Notes: generated by a model from the letters alone, not told the origin. A stretch of DNA of 35,072 bases from Dyella choica (GCF_003977665.1 NZ_RYYV01000031.1:1-35072); one strand, 5' to 3'. Numbered from the stretch's first letter, positions 1-10,593 are shown. Numbers and translations: made by a program.

Positions 1-127
1 GCGATGCTCGCAGACCTGGCTGCCGGCTTACTCCGATCCCGCCCCTTGCCGGAGCGGGATCTACGAAACCCTACTGAGACTCGACGCTAATCAAGTCCCG
101 TGGGGGAGAGGGGGGCACGGCGCCGTA
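1..127. other. Intergenic stretch with a short hairpin
   Basis: No coding region is supported here. An 8-bp perfect inverted repeat (GATCCCGC at 35-42 with GCGGGATC at 54-61) lies just beyond the 3' end of phbB. It could act as a transcript end for phbB, but no T-tract follows it in the phbB reading direction, so this is a weak call. Confidence 0.3.
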
Positions 128-868
128 TTACCAACCCATGTAATGGCCGCCATTGATCGCGAGGTTCGCACCCGTGATCCAGCTGGCTTCCTCGGTGGTG
201 AAGAAGGCCACCGCATGAGCGATTTCCTCCGGCTTGCCGAGTCGGCCCACGGGAATCTGCGCCACGATCTTCTCGCGCACCTCTTCCGGTACGGCCATCA
301 CCATGTCAGTGGCGACGTAGCCGGGCGAGACGGTGTTCACGGTGATGCCGAAGCGCGCATTTTCCTGCGCCAGCGAAATGGTGAAGCCGTGCATGCCGGC
401 CTTCGCCGCCGCGTAGTTGGCTTGGCCGTACTGGCCCTTCTGGCCGTTGATCGAGCTGATCTGCACGATGCGGCCCCATTTGCGCGTGCGCATGTCTTCG
501 ATCACCGGACGGGTGACGTTGAAGCAGGCATTGAGGTTGGTATTCACCACATCCATCCATTGCTGGTAGGTCATTTTGTGGAACGTGGTGTCGCGGGTAA
601 TGCCGGCGTTGTTGACCAGGATGTCCACCGGTCCCAGCTTGTGGTGAATGGCGTCGATCATGCTCTGGCAAGAGCCCGGGTCGCATACGTCGCCAGGCAC
701 CGTGGTGACTTCGATGCCGTCCTGCGCCATGGCCTTGCGCCAGGCTTCCGTCTTCTCCTCGTCACGATAGTTTGTGACAACTTTATGTCCCTGTTTGGCC
801 AGGTAGCGCACGATCGCCGTACCAATACCGCCGGTGCCGCCTGTAACCAGAGCCGTACGCTGGGTCAT
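128..868 (-). CDS. phbB: Acetoacetyl-CoA reductase (SDR family)
   Basis: This 246-residue cytosolic enzyme is expected to reduce acetoacetyl-CoA to (R)-3-hydroxybutyryl-CoA with NADPH, the second step of polyhydroxybutyrate synthesis. The classical SDR signature is complete: TGGTGGIG cofactor loop at residues 9-16, NNAG at 86-89, catalytic Ser139, Tyr152 and Lys156, and a C-terminal NGGHYMGW typical of PhaB/PhbB. Length equals the family norm. The ATG at 868 is preceded by a GGAGAA ribosome-binding site. No phaA or phaC lies in the window, so the PHB link rests on family resemblance; a FabG-like 3-oxoacyl-ACP reductase is the main alternative, less likely given the C-terminus. Confidence 0.9.
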   Translation of the reverse strand: MTQRTALVTGGTGGIGTAIVRYLAKQGHKVVTNYRDEEKTEAWRKAMAQDGIEVTTVPGDVCDPGSCQSMIDAIHHKLGPVDILVNNAGITRDTTFHKMTYQQWMDVVNTNLNACFNVTRPVIEDMRTRKWGRIVQISSINGQKGQYGQANYAAAKAGMHGFTISLAQENARFGITVNTVSPGYVATDMVMAVPEEVREKIVAQIPVGRLGKPEEIAHAVAFFTTEEASWITGANLAINGGHYMGW

Positions 869-1006
869 GCCTGTTCTCCGTGTAATGTCTACGTAATGAG
901 TGCCGCGCGGGACGCGCGAACCCGTTGAGGTTATACGCAGACATCACAAAGGCATAGCGGTTCTCTCTCGACACGCCGCGGCTGCGCATCAGATCCTTAT
1001 ACAAGG

Positions 1007-1873
1007 TTAAGCGGCACGATGGTCGCTGCATTGCGTCAAACGATGCGGTTCGAAATGCGCCAGCGCAGCATCCAGCAATTCGGATGGATGGACGGCCGTT
1101 TCCGAGGGCGAGAGGCCAAGAAACCGGAGCGCGCGGCGCAGGCCGGGCATGGGGTTGCGCGGGTCCAGCTCTTGCGCGCGTTCGGACTTCGACAATTTGC
1201 GGCCTTCCGCGTCCAGCACCAGCGGCAGATGCAAGTAACGTGGCGTCGGCAAACCCAGGCAACGCTGCAGCCAAATCTGACGGGGCGTGGAATCCAAGAG
1301 ATCGCTGCCGCGCACCACCTGGGTAATGCCTTGCCAGGCATCGTCCACCACGCAAGCGAGCTGGTAGGAATAGAAGCCCTCCACGCGGCGAATCACGAAG
1401 TCGCCCACACCGTCGCGCAGGCGCTGCTGCTGCGGGCCTTGCAGCTCGTCGATGAAGGAAATGGTTTCCTCCGCCATCCGGATGCGCCAGGCCGGAGCGC
1501 GCTGGGGATCCGACCGGGCCATGCAGCGACCGTCACGGTGAATGCCGCCCGCCGAGGCCAGGTCGCTACGGCTGCACCAGCATGGAAAGACCAGGTCGGC
1601 CCGGCGCAACTGCTCGAAGGCGGATGCATAGGCGGCGAGCCGGGATGATTGGTGCATGACCGCCGCGTCCGGCACCAGGCCGAAGCCTGGCAGGGCGGCA
1701 AGGATGGCCGCCGCCGAACCGGGTACTTCGCGCGGCGGATCGATGTCTTCCATGCGTACTAGCCATTGCCCGCCCGCGTGTCGCGCGCACAGCCAGCTAC
1801 CCACGGCGGCGACTAGGGAGCCAGCATGCAAAAGACCGGTGGGGGAGGGAGCGAATCGTCCGCGATAAGTCAT
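1007..1873 (-). CDS. gluQRS: Glutamyl-Q tRNA(Asp) synthetase
   Basis: This 288-residue paralogue of the glutamyl-tRNA synthetase catalytic core attaches glutamate to the queuosine base of tRNA(Asp), giving glutamyl-queuosine. It has the class I HIGH-type signature PSPTGLLHAGS (HAGS at residues 16-19) and the KMSKS-type loop KLSKS at 226-230. Cys98, Cys100 and Cys117 fit the zinc site of GluQRS. It lacks the anticodon-binding domain of true GluRS, and its length fits GluQRS. The start at 1873 puts the RFAPSPTG core at the N-terminus as expected. In enterobacteria the gene follows dksA; here it has no such neighbour. It is read in the same direction as phbB, 138 bp upstream of it. Confidence 0.93.
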   Translation of the reverse strand: MTYRGRFAPSPTGLLHAGSLVAAVGSWLCARHAGGQWLVRMEDIDPPREVPGSAAAILAALPGFGLVPDAAVMHQSSRLAAYASAFEQLRRADLVFPCWCSRSDLASAGGIHRDGRCMARSDPQRAPAWRIRMAEETISFIDELQGPQQQRLRDGVGDFVIRRVEGFYSYQLACVVDDAWQGITQVVRGSDLLDSTPRQIWLQRCLGLPTPRYLHLPLVLDAEGRKLSKSERAQELDPRNPMPGLRRALRFLGLSPSETAVHPSELLDAALAHFEPHRLTQCSDHRAA

Positions 1874-1927
1874 CGCGCCATTCTACGTAAGCCGGGCGGA
1901 ATCTCCGCGTCGGCCAAGTCTTTGTCG

Positions 1928-2216
1928 AGGAGCCTCTGATCTATTCCTACGTACCCGGCATGACGTCCAGAAGGCCCGCAGGGTGTGTCGCGTGGCACAG
2001 GGCAGACTGGCCGTCTGTTCAAGCCACGGGGCACAGCCTGCGGGCCTTCTGGACATCACCCCGTCATTCAAATTCAAAAGGTTGGGGCCGCACTGTATGC
2101 GCGCCTCGCTTCGCCCCGCCGTCTAGACATACTCCCGGTATGCCTTCGCCGCCGGGGCGAAGCGAGGCGCGCATACAGTGCGGTGACGGGCACGTAGGAA
2201 TAAATCAGAGGCTCCT
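1928..2216. repeat. 289-bp MITE-like element with terminal inverted repeats and two internal stems
   Basis: The ends are 33-bp inverted repeats (1928-1960 and 2184-2216) identical at 30 of 33 positions. Inside are two further perfect inverted repeats: 18 bp (1965-1982 with 2037-2054) and 30 bp (2089-2118 with 2153-2182). The first encloses smaller stems (CGTGGC/GCCACG and CAGAC/GTCTG). The whole can fold as a cloverleaf with one closing stem and two long arms. No transposase is encoded and no clear target-site duplication is visible at the flanks. A non-autonomous mobile element or a structured palindromic repeat family are both possible. Confidence 0.75.
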
Positions 2217-2221
2217 TAACC

Positions 2222-2250
2222 CTTGAAAAACCGGCACTTGGCCCGAATCT
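2222..2250 (+). promoter_or_regulatory. Candidate sigma-32 (heat-shock) promoter of htpX
   Basis: CTTGAAA (2222-2228) matches the sigma-32 -35 consensus exactly. After a 13-bp spacer comes CCCGAATCT (2242-2250), close to the CCCCATnT -10 element. It ends 50 bp before the htpX start. The downstream gene is a known heat-shock protease, which supports the call. Confidence 0.55.
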
Positions 2251-2299
2251 CCGTGGTCGGATTACCATTGCTCCTTCGGAACGACAATTAGGGAAGACC

Positions 2300-3187
2300 A
2301 TGCGCCGTATTGCACTTTTCCTTCTCACCAACATCGCCGTCCTGCTGCTGCTGAGCATCGTCTGCCATCTGTTCGGCATCGATCAATGGGCGGCTGCGCG
2401 CGGTTACGGCGGCATGGGCGGGCTGCTTGCCTATGCTGCGGTCTTTGGCATGGGCGGCGCTTTCATCTCGCTGGCCATGTCCAAGTGGATGGCGAAGATG
2501 ACCACCGGCGCGCGCGTGATCGAGCAGCCGCAGAACGAAGCCGAACGCTGGCTGCTGGACACAGTGCGTCATCACGCGCAGAGCGCCGGCATCGGCATGC
2601 CCGAGGTGGCGGTCTACGACGCGCCGGAAATGAACGCCTTCGCCACCGGCATGAGCAGGAATCATGCGTTGGTGGCGGTCAGTACCGGCCTGTTGCAGCA
2701 GATGGACCGCCAGCAAGTGGCGGCCGTGCTCGGGCATGAGATTGGTCACGTCGCCAACGGCGACATGGTCACCCTTACCCTGATCCAGGGTGTGCTGAAC
2801 ACGCTGGTGATCGTGGCCGCACGCATCGTCGGGCGCCTGGTGGACAGCTGGCTTTCCGGCGGCCGCGACCGTGAAGGCGGCGGGATCGGTTATTTCGTGA
2901 CGGTGCTGGTGCTGCAGCTGGTGTTCGGCTTGTTCGCCTCGATGATCGTGATGGCATTCTCGCGCTGGCGCGAATTTCGTGCCGATGCCGCCGGCGCCAA
3001 GCTGGCCGGACGTGGCGCGATGATCTCCGCGCTGCAGCGCTTGCAGCTCAACCATGGCGAAAGCAGCCTGCCCAAGACGATGGCGGCCTTCGGCATCTCC
3101 GGCCCGCTGGCGCAGGGCCTGCAGCGCCTGTTCATGAGCCATCCGCCGTTGGAAGAGCGCATCGCGGCGCTACAGCAGCAGGTGTGA
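2300..3187 (+). CDS. htpX: Membrane metalloprotease HtpX
   Basis: HtpX is a zinc protease of the M48 family in the inner membrane. It degrades damaged membrane proteins and overlaps in function with FtsH. The protein has 295 residues, the usual length. Two hydrophobic segments lie in the first ~65 residues and another pair near 165-215. The zinc-binding HEIGH motif has His146, Glu147 and His150, and the third ligand is probably Glu225 in EFRADAAGAKLAG. The ATG at 2300 has a GGGAAG ribosome-binding site 4 bp upstream. A sigma-32-like promoter lies just upstream, and htpG, another heat-shock gene, follows on the same strand. Confidence 0.95.
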   Translation: MRRIALFLLTNIAVLLLLSIVCHLFGIDQWAAARGYGGMGGLLAYAAVFGMGGAFISLAMSKWMAKMTTGARVIEQPQNEAERWLLDTVRHHAQSAGIGMPEVAVYDAPEMNAFATGMSRNHALVAVSTGLLQQMDRQQVAAVLGHEIGHVANGDMVTLTLIQGVLNTLVIVAARIVGRLVDSWLSGGRDREGGGIGYFVTVLVLQLVFGLFASMIVMAFSRWREFRADAAGAKLAGRGAMISALQRLQLNHGESSLPKTMAAFGISGPLAQGLQRLFMSHPPLEERIAALQQQV

Positions 3188-3192
3188 TGGCT

Positions 3193-3260
3193 TGCGCCCT
3201 TCTTGTAGGGAAGGGGCGCAGGTTGCTCCCTCTACCCCCTGGGGAGGGCGGGTGAGGGGC
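3193..3260 (+). other. GC-rich hairpin region after htpX
   Basis: TGCGCCC at 3193-3199 pairs with GGGGCGCA at 3213-3220, and a second G/C-rich imperfect palindrome follows at about 3227-3247. The second resembles the palindrome after htpG at 5280-5302. It may end or stabilise the htpX mRNA, but there is no T-tract. Confidence 0.3.
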
Positions 3261-3398
3261 GAATTCGGCAATGCCGCCGGCTTCGACGCATTACTTGATT
3301 GAAGTCTTGGGGCATGTCCCAGTCCCTCCCCCGCCGCGCTCTCGTAGGGAGCGTGCTCCTTTCATTCCTTATTGCCTGACCAACCTTCGACGACATCC

Positions 3399-5267
3399 AT
3401 GACTGCCATAGCCGAAACCCGCAAATTCGAAGCCGAAGTCGCCCAGGTGCTGCACCTGGTGACGCACTCACTGTACTCGCACAAGGAAATCTTCCTGCGC
3501 GAGCTGATCTCTAACGCATCGGACGCCTGCGACAAGCTCCGTTTCGAATCCATCGGCCAGCCCGAACTGCTCTCCGGCGACGCCGAGCTGCATGTCGACG
3601 TGAGCTGGGATCCCGACCAGCGCACGGTCACCGTGCGCGACAACGGCGTCGGCATGAGCCGCGACGAAATCGTCGCCAACCTGGGTACCATCGCCAGCTC
3701 CGGCACGCGCCGTTTCCTGGAGGCGATGAGCGCCGAGCAGAAAGGCGACGCACGTCTGATCGGCCAGTTTGGCGTGGGCTTTTATTCGGCCTTTGTCGTG
3801 GCTGACAAGGTCACCGTGCTCAGCCGCCGCGCCGGCCTGTCGGCCGCAGAGGGCGTGAAGTGGGAAAGCGACGGCAAGGGCGAATATTCGCTGGAGCAGT
3901 TCGAGCTGCCTGAACGCGGCACTGCGATCGTGCTGCATCTGAAGGCCGATGAGGATGCGTTCCTCAAGCGCTGGGAACTGCGCTCGCTGATCACCCGCTA
4001 CTCCGATCATGTCGCCTTTTCCATCCGCATGCCGCTAGAGAAAGACGGCAAGCCGAGCGAGGAATGGGAAACCGTCAATGCGGCCTCTGCGCTGTGGACC
4101 AAGCCCAAGAACGAGATCAGCGACGAGGAATACCAGAGCTTCTACAAGTCGCTGGGCCACGATTTCAACGATGCGCTGACGTGGACGCACAACCGCGTCG
4201 AAGGCAGCCAGAGCTACATCACGCTGCTTTATCTCCCAGCGCAGCCACCGTTCGAACTGATGATGGGTGGCCGGGATGAGCGCAAGGGCCTGAAGCTCTA
4301 CATCAAGCGCGTCTTCATCATGGACGCGGCGGAAACATTGCTGCCCAACTACCTGCGCTTCGTGCGCGGCGTAGTGGACGCCGACGATCTGCCGCTCAAC
4401 GTGAGCCGCGAGATCCTGCAGCAGAACCGCCAGCTCGAGCGGATCAAGGCCGCCTGCGTCAAGCGTGTGCTGGACCTGATCGAAAAGCTGGCCAAGGATG
4501 AGCCGGAGAAGTTCCACACCTTCTACCAGGCCTTCGGCAACACGCTCAAGGAAGGGATCGCGGAAGATCACGCCAACCGCGAGCGCATCGCCAAGCTGCT
4601 GCGTTTCGCTTCCACCAAGGGCGAGGGCAGCGCCCGGAACGTGTCGCTGGACGATTACATCGGCCGCATGCCGGTGAGCCAGGACACCATCTGGTACATC
4701 ACCGCCGACAGCCACGCCGCGGCGGCCGGCAGCCCGCAACTGGAAGCGTTCAAGGCCAAGGATATCGAAGTGCTGCTGATGTCCGACCGCATTGACGAAT
4801 GGATGCTGGGCAGCCTCAACGAATATGCCGGCAAGAAGCTGCGCAACGTCGCCAAGGGCGAACTGCCGCTGGATGAGGAAGCGAAGAAGCAGCAGGAAGA
4901 AGCGAGCAAGGCCGCCGAGCCGCTGCTCAACAAGTTGAAGGAATTGCTGGGCGATCGTGTTGGTGATGTGAAAGTTTCGGCACGTCTGACCGATTCACCG
5001 TCGTGCCTGGCACTGTCCGATTACGAGATGGCTCCGCATCTTGCGCGCTTGCTGCGTGAGGCTGGGCACGATATGCCCACGAGCAAGCCCACGCTGGAGA
5101 TCAATCCGCAGCATGCCCTGCTCAAGCGGGTGGAAGCGGAGAGTGACGCAGGCAAGGCGAAGGATCTCGCCAACCTGCTGCTGGAACAGGCGGAAATCGC
5201 CGCGGGAGCGCCGTTGCCTGATCCTGCGGCGTTCGTGCAGCGCTTGAATCGCGTGCTGTTAGGTTGA
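3399..5267 (+). CDS. htpG: Molecular chaperone HtpG (Hsp90)
   Basis: This is the bacterial Hsp90, a cytosolic ATP-dependent dimeric chaperone that works with DnaK on client proteins. The N-terminal GHKL ATPase motifs are all present: NASDACDKLRF (ATP and Mg2+ binding Asn), DNGVGM and GQFGVGFYSAF. Middle and C-terminal dimerisation domains follow, for 622 residues in total, a typical length. I place the start at the ATG at 3399, giving MTAIAETRKFEAEV; an in-frame TTG nine codons upstream is less likely. Upstream, CTTGATT near 3293 could be part of a weak sigma-32 promoter, but no convincing -10 element pairs with it. Confidence 0.96.
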   Translation: MTAIAETRKFEAEVAQVLHLVTHSLYSHKEIFLRELISNASDACDKLRFESIGQPELLSGDAELHVDVSWDPDQRTVTVRDNGVGMSRDEIVANLGTIASSGTRRFLEAMSAEQKGDARLIGQFGVGFYSAFVVADKVTVLSRRAGLSAAEGVKWESDGKGEYSLEQFELPERGTAIVLHLKADEDAFLKRWELRSLITRYSDHVAFSIRMPLEKDGKPSEEWETVNAASALWTKPKNEISDEEYQSFYKSLGHDFNDALTWTHNRVEGSQSYITLLYLPAQPPFELMMGGRDERKGLKLYIKRVFIMDAAETLLPNYLRFVRGVVDADDLPLNVSREILQQNRQLERIKAACVKRVLDLIEKLAKDEPEKFHTFYQAFGNTLKEGIAEDHANRERIAKLLRFASTKGEGSARNVSLDDYIGRMPVSQDTIWYITADSHAAAAGSPQLEAFKAKDIEVLLMSDRIDEWMLGSLNEYAGKKLRNVAKGELPLDEEAKKQQEEASKAAEPLLNKLKELLGDRVGDVKVSARLTDSPSCLALSDYEMAPHLARLLREAGHDMPTSKPTLEINPQHALLKRVEAESDAGKAKDLANLLLEQAEIAAGAPLPDPAAFVQRLNRVLLG

Positions 5268-5279
5268 TCTCACCTTAAG

Positions 5280-5302
5280 CCCTCTCCCCCGCCGGGAGAG
5301 GG
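5280..5302 (+). repeat. 9-bp perfect hairpin after htpG
   Basis: CCCTCTCCC (5280-5288) and GGGAGAGGG (5294-5302) form a perfect stem with a 5-nt loop, 12 bp after the htpG stop. It is followed by a G-rich rather than T-rich stretch, so it is either a non-canonical transcript end or one of the dispersed CCCTCTCC-type intergenic repeats. Confidence 0.45.
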
Positions 5303-5675
5303 TCAGGGGGGAGGTTGGGGTGCCAACCCCAATGTCCCCTTGGTCACGCACAGTTGCTGCTTGTCATGATTGGCTGCATTGCCTGCGCGACATGCAGCGC
5401 CGGTGCGACGACGAAAACGCCGCTGTTGGGGTATTCACCCTGACATTTCCCCACGTTTAGTGGCGTGCACTCGGCAAAAATCAACGTTACAGCCAGCGCC
5501 ATGTCAGCGCGAATCGTCATTCCGGTGAAAGCCGAACAAAACCGTGAGGCATCGCCGCGATGAGCTATCTTCCTGATGTAACGAAGATTCTTGATTGAAA
5601 ACGTGGGCATGCCTCAGGGTGCAAACCTCGACGTCGCGCGGCGCGGGATGGCGAAGTTGCGGTTTTCACCCCAAC
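5303..5675. other. Gap without a supported gene
   Basis: This lies between the htpG 3' end and the convergent TRIC gene. The only long frame is an 88-codon one on the minus strand (5344-5610). It begins with ATG but has only a weak CTGAGG ribosome-binding site, no recognisable domain and unremarkable composition. I do not call it as a gene. Nothing else was seen. Confidence 0.35.
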
Positions 5676-6287
5676 CTACGCGGTAATCAGATGTAATCGA
5701 GGCAGGTGCGCCCCCCACACGACGGCCAGCAAACGCGTCAAAAGGATCACCGCCACGCCCACGCTCACGGCAATTGCACGTGGTGTCCCCAGCTTTTGCA
5801 AAACCAAATACGCCACGATTCCCGCAATCGCCGCTGTGGCATAAAGATCCTGTTGAAAGATCAACGGTACGCGGGCACTCATCACATCGCGCAACATGCC
5901 TCCAGCCGTGCCGGTCATGGTGCCCATCAGTATGGCGATCAGCGGCGAAAGTCCCGCTGCTTCGGCAATCTGTGCGCCACTGATGGCAAACAGCGCCAAC
6001 CCAAGCGCATCCGCAATCAGGAAGCCATGTCCAGGCGGTGGAAGGAAGGTGAGGTAGAGCATGGCCAGCGCGGCGGCGAGCAGGATCACCAGCAGATAGC
6101 GTGCATCTCTTACCCAGAAAATCGGGTGGCGATTGAGCAGTACGTCACGCAAGGTGCCGCCACCGATAGCGGTCAATGCGGCCAGTGCCAGGCCGCCGAG
6201 CAGATCTAGCCCTGAGTGTGCAGCCACCAGCACCCCACTGACCGCAAACACGGCCACTCCGATCAGATCCAGCAGATAAAGCAGCAT
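5676..6287 (-). CDS. TRIC/UPF0126 family membrane channel protein
   Basis: This 203-residue inner-membrane protein belongs to the UPF0126 (YadS/YicG) family, whose structures resemble eukaryotic trimeric intracellular cation channels. It is almost wholly hydrophobic, with about seven membrane segments. The internal duplication typical of the family is visible: GGGTLRD near residue 42 in the first half and AGGMLRD near residue 128 in the second. The transported ion is not established from sequence; glycine transport has also been proposed for some members. It is divergent from hslR, with 95 bp between the two starts. Confidence 0.88.
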   Translation of the reverse strand: MLLYLLDLIGVAVFAVSGVLVAAHSGLDLLGGLALAALTAIGGGTLRDVLLNRHPIFWVRDARYLLVILLAAALAMLYLTFLPPPGHGFLIADALGLALFAISGAQIAEAAGLSPLIAILMGTMTGTAGGMLRDVMSARVPLIFQQDLYATAAIAGIVAYLVLQKLGTPRAIAVSVGVAVILLTRLLAVVWGAHLPRLHLITA

Positions 6288-6382
6288 GTGGCTTCCTATG
6301 CGTCATTCGCTTGTGCTTGTATCGGTGCGCCGGTGTGCCCACTTACCCTGCATCCGCCAGGCCCCATTCCGATCATGCCACG

Positions 6383-6787
6383 ATGAAACACGCTCCCGAT
6401 CAAACGCTTGCCGAAGTTCGCGCCGATCTCTGGCTGTGGGCCGCGCGCATCTACAAGACCCGCAGCCTGGCCAAGCAGGCGATCGACGGCGGCAAGGTCG
6501 ACGTGAACGGCGTCGGCTGTAAGCCTTCCAAGGCCCTGCACGTGGGCGACAGGGTGCGCCTGACGCGTGGCGAGGAGCGGCTGGAACTGGAAATCCAGGC
6601 GCTTTCCGAGCAGCGTGGACCGGCCAGCATGGCGCAAATGCTGTATCGCGAAACCGAAGCCAGCCGCGTCGCACGCGACCAGGCCCGTGAGTTGCGACGC
6701 CTGAGCGGCGTGGGGCTGAATCGTCCAGCCTCCCGTCCAAACAAGCAGCAACGTCGGGAATTGCGACGGCTTAAGGATTTTCCCTGA
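6383..6787 (+). CDS. hslR: Heat-shock protein 15, S4-domain RNA-binding protein
   Basis: Hsp15 binds free 50S ribosomal subunits that carry a nascent chain and helps recycle stalled ribosomes after heat shock. The 134-residue protein starts with an S4 RNA-binding domain (about residues 12-70: LWLWAARIYKTRSLAKQAI, then GKVDVNG and HVGDRVRL), followed by a basic C-terminal tail rich in Arg, as in E. coli HslR. The ATG at 6383 gives the expected short N-terminus; the open frame extends further upstream without family resemblance. I found no convincing sigma-32 promoter in the short divergent spacer. Confidence 0.9.
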   Translation: MKHAPDQTLAEVRADLWLWAARIYKTRSLAKQAIDGGKVDVNGVGCKPSKALHVGDRVRLTRGEERLELEIQALSEQRGPASMAQMLYRETEASRVARDQARELRRLSGVGLNRPASRPNKQQRRELRRLKDFP

Positions 6788-6890
6788 GCAGCACATCTCA
6801 GAAATCCGCGCCCATCTGCGTGATGATCATTCCGCACAAGCAGGCAGCCCAAGGAGTGGTTGCTGCGAAAGGCGATGCAAGGGGGGGCTT

Positions 6891-7439
6891 ATGAGCGGTA
6901 TGGATTTCTTCAAGCGGCTGCTGGGCGGCCAGACGCCGGAAAGTGCGCAGCAGGCGCGGCTCGTGCAGGCCGCACCGGGCATGCACACGCTGGTGGTGGA
7001 TGACTCGCCGACCATTCGCGCCGTGCTCGGCAAGATGCTCGGCCAGGAAGGTTATGCGGTGCAGAAGGCCGTCGACGGCGAAAGCGCCCTCGAACTGGCC
7101 AGGGCCGAGCAGCCGGAACTGATTTTTCTCGATATCGTGCTGCCGGGTATCAACGGCTTCGCCGTGTTGCGTGCCCTGCGCCAAGACCCGCTTACCCGGC
7201 ACATCCCGATCGTGATGATCAGCGGCAACCAGCAGGCTACAGAGCAGTTCTACGTGCAGCGGTTTGGCGCCGACGATTTCATCAAGAAGCCGTTCGGGCA
7301 GCGCGCCGTGCAGCAATCCGTCGATCAACTGGTGCGCGCAGGCCGCTTACCGGCGCGAGCGCCAGTGCCGGCCGTGGCCACCGCAGAGGATACGCCTTAC
7401 GACGAGCTGCGCAGCACGCTCTCGGGCATGGCTGCCTGA
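6891..7439 (+). CDS. Single-domain response regulator, PilG-like
   Basis: The 182-residue protein has one receiver (REC) domain at about residues 32-150 and no DNA-binding or enzymatic output domain. The acidic pair Asp37/Asp38, phospho-acceptor Asp81 in FLDIVLPG, Ser111 and Lys133 in IKKPFG are all present. The ~30-residue N-terminal extension (MSGMDFFKRLLGG) and the receiver resemble PilG/PilH proteins of twitching motility, but no pil or chemosensory genes are nearby, so the pathway is uncertain. The ATG at 6891 follows a run of seven G that can serve as a ribosome-binding site. A strong terminator follows. Confidence 0.85.
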   Translation: MSGMDFFKRLLGGQTPESAQQARLVQAAPGMHTLVVDDSPTIRAVLGKMLGQEGYAVQKAVDGESALELARAEQPELIFLDIVLPGINGFAVLRALRQDPLTRHIPIVMISGNQQATEQFYVQRFGADDFIKKPFGQRAVQQSVDQLVRAGRLPARAPVPAVATAEDTPYDELRSTLSGMAA

Positions 7440-7452
7440 CTTCAGACGGAAC

Positions 7453-7485
7453 CGCCGCAGTGCGGGGGCACTGCGGCGCTTTTTT
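7453..7485 (+). terminator. Rho-independent terminator after the response regulator
   Basis: CGCCGCAGTGC (7453-7463) and GCACTGCGGCG (7468-7478) form a perfect 11-bp stem with a GGGG loop, followed by CTTTTTT. Confidence 0.92.
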
Positions 7486-7487
7486 GC

Positions 7488-7511
7488 AGGCTGGGATTGG
7501 CATCCCAGCCT
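7488..7511. repeat. REP-like hairpin, copy 1
   Basis: AGGCTGGGAT (7488-7497) and ATCCCAGCCT (7502-7511) form a perfect 10-bp stem between the converging response-regulator and katG genes. The same core occurs in the larger hairpin at 11322-11363, which indicates a dispersed family. Confidence 0.7.
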
Positions 7512-7523
7512 AGCTTGCTGCGA

Positions 7524-9824
<2,301 letters not shown>

Positions 9825-9855
9825 TCAGGTGAATTTAATTGTTCTGATCGATTTC

Positions 9856-9870
9856 ATAGGCAAGCGCTAT
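9856..9870. promoter_or_regulatory. OxyR-like half-site upstream of katG
   Basis: ATAG-N7-CTAT (9856-9870) matches one palindromic half of the OxyR consensus. A second half at the normal 7-bp spacing is not evident on either side. Its position before a peroxide-detoxifying gene makes it plausible, but short matches like this can arise by chance. Confidence 0.35.
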
Positions 9871-9954
9871 GGTCGAAGCCATACCGTCTGCTACCTCGCC
9901 ATGCATCATCACTGAACTGGGCCACCCTGATGATGACAAGGCGCAACGGTTTCG

Positions 9955-10545
9955 TCAGTCGGCCGAGCCGATCAGTTCCAAGGCCACTGCACGCGCCGCG
10001 CGGCGCACTTCATCCGCGAACGCGGGATCGTCGACGGTGCGAGCCAGCACCATGCCGCCTACGCAAAGAGCTGTGATCGCCAGGCTGCGATCACGCGCGC
10101 CGTCATCTTCGCCTTCCATGCCACGGGCCAGCATGCTCGCCATGTGCTCCACCAGGCATCGATAGGCTCGTCGAGCGTGCGGCCCTGCACGGGCGGTATC
10201 GGAAGGCAGCGCGATCATCGGGCAATGGGCTTCGATGTCTGCCAGGTGGGCGGTGGAGAGATAGGCTTCCACGATTTGGCGCCCGAACGCGTCGCCACAG
10301 CCAGGATCCAGCCGGATGCCTTCCCAGCGCTGGCTGGGGTCGAAATCCAGGTAGGCTGAAACCGCTTCGGCGTACAGTTCTTCCTTGGCCTTGAAGTGGT
10401 TGTAGAAGCCGCCGCGCGTGAGCCCGGCACGCTGCATGATTTCATCGATGGAAACTTCGTCGAAGCCGCGACGATTGAACAGCTCGCGGGCGCAATCGAC
10501 GATGCGCTGGCGGGTTTTCTGCTTATGTTCGGCGCTCAGGGGCAT
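9955..10545 (-). CDS. TetR/AcrR-family transcriptional regulator
   Basis: The 196-residue protein has an N-terminal TetR helix-turn-helix (about residues 9-55: KTRQRIVDCARELFNRRG, then SIDEIMQRAGLTRGGFYNHF) and a divergent C-terminal ligand-binding region. The ATG at 10545 gives a normal TetR start (MPLSAEHKQKTRQ); longer upstream frames would run across the operator. It is divergent from a glutathione S-transferase gene, and an 18-bp palindrome lies between them, so it most likely represses itself and gst. The inducer is unknown; given the GST, an electrophile is a guess. Confidence 0.88.
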   Translation of the reverse strand: MPLSAEHKQKTRQRIVDCARELFNRRGFDEVSIDEIMQRAGLTRGGFYNHFKAKEELYAEAVSAYLDFDPSQRWEGIRLDPGCGDAFGRQIVEAYLSTAHLADIEAHCPMIALPSDTARAGPHARRAYRCLVEHMASMLARGMEGEDDGARDRSLAITALCVGGMVLARTVDDPAFADEVRRAARAVALELIGSAD

Positions 10546-10593
10546 GGGGTGAGCAGGGTGGCCGGGGTGGGCAAAGCCTACTGCGAAAGCAAA

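Larger units (their letters stand above)
1874..2299. other. 426-bp intergenic region filled by a structured repeat and a heat-shock-type promoter
   Basis: Apart from the inverted-repeat element at 1928-2216 and the sigma-32-like promoter at 2222-2250, nothing coding is supported. The open frames here exist on both strands because the sequence is palindromic and have no plausible ribosome-binding sites. Confidence 0.6.

Noticed and set aside
1960..2379. Several 60-100 codon frames on both strands between gluQRS and htpX
   Set aside because: They arise from the inverted-repeat element, which reads similarly on both strands, and lack ribosome-binding sites.
3290..3340. Sigma-32 promoter for htpG
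   Set aside because: CTTGATT is a partial -35 match, but no -10 element close to CCCCATnT lies at the right distance.
3232..5247. Long frames opposite or shifted within htpG (up to 234 codons)
   Set aside because: Shadows of a high-GC gene. The htpG frame has all family motifs.
5344..5610. 88-codon minus-strand frame between htpG and the TRIC gene
   Set aside because: It has a weak ribosome-binding site, no domain or signal peptide and no supporting context. It could be real but cannot be supported.
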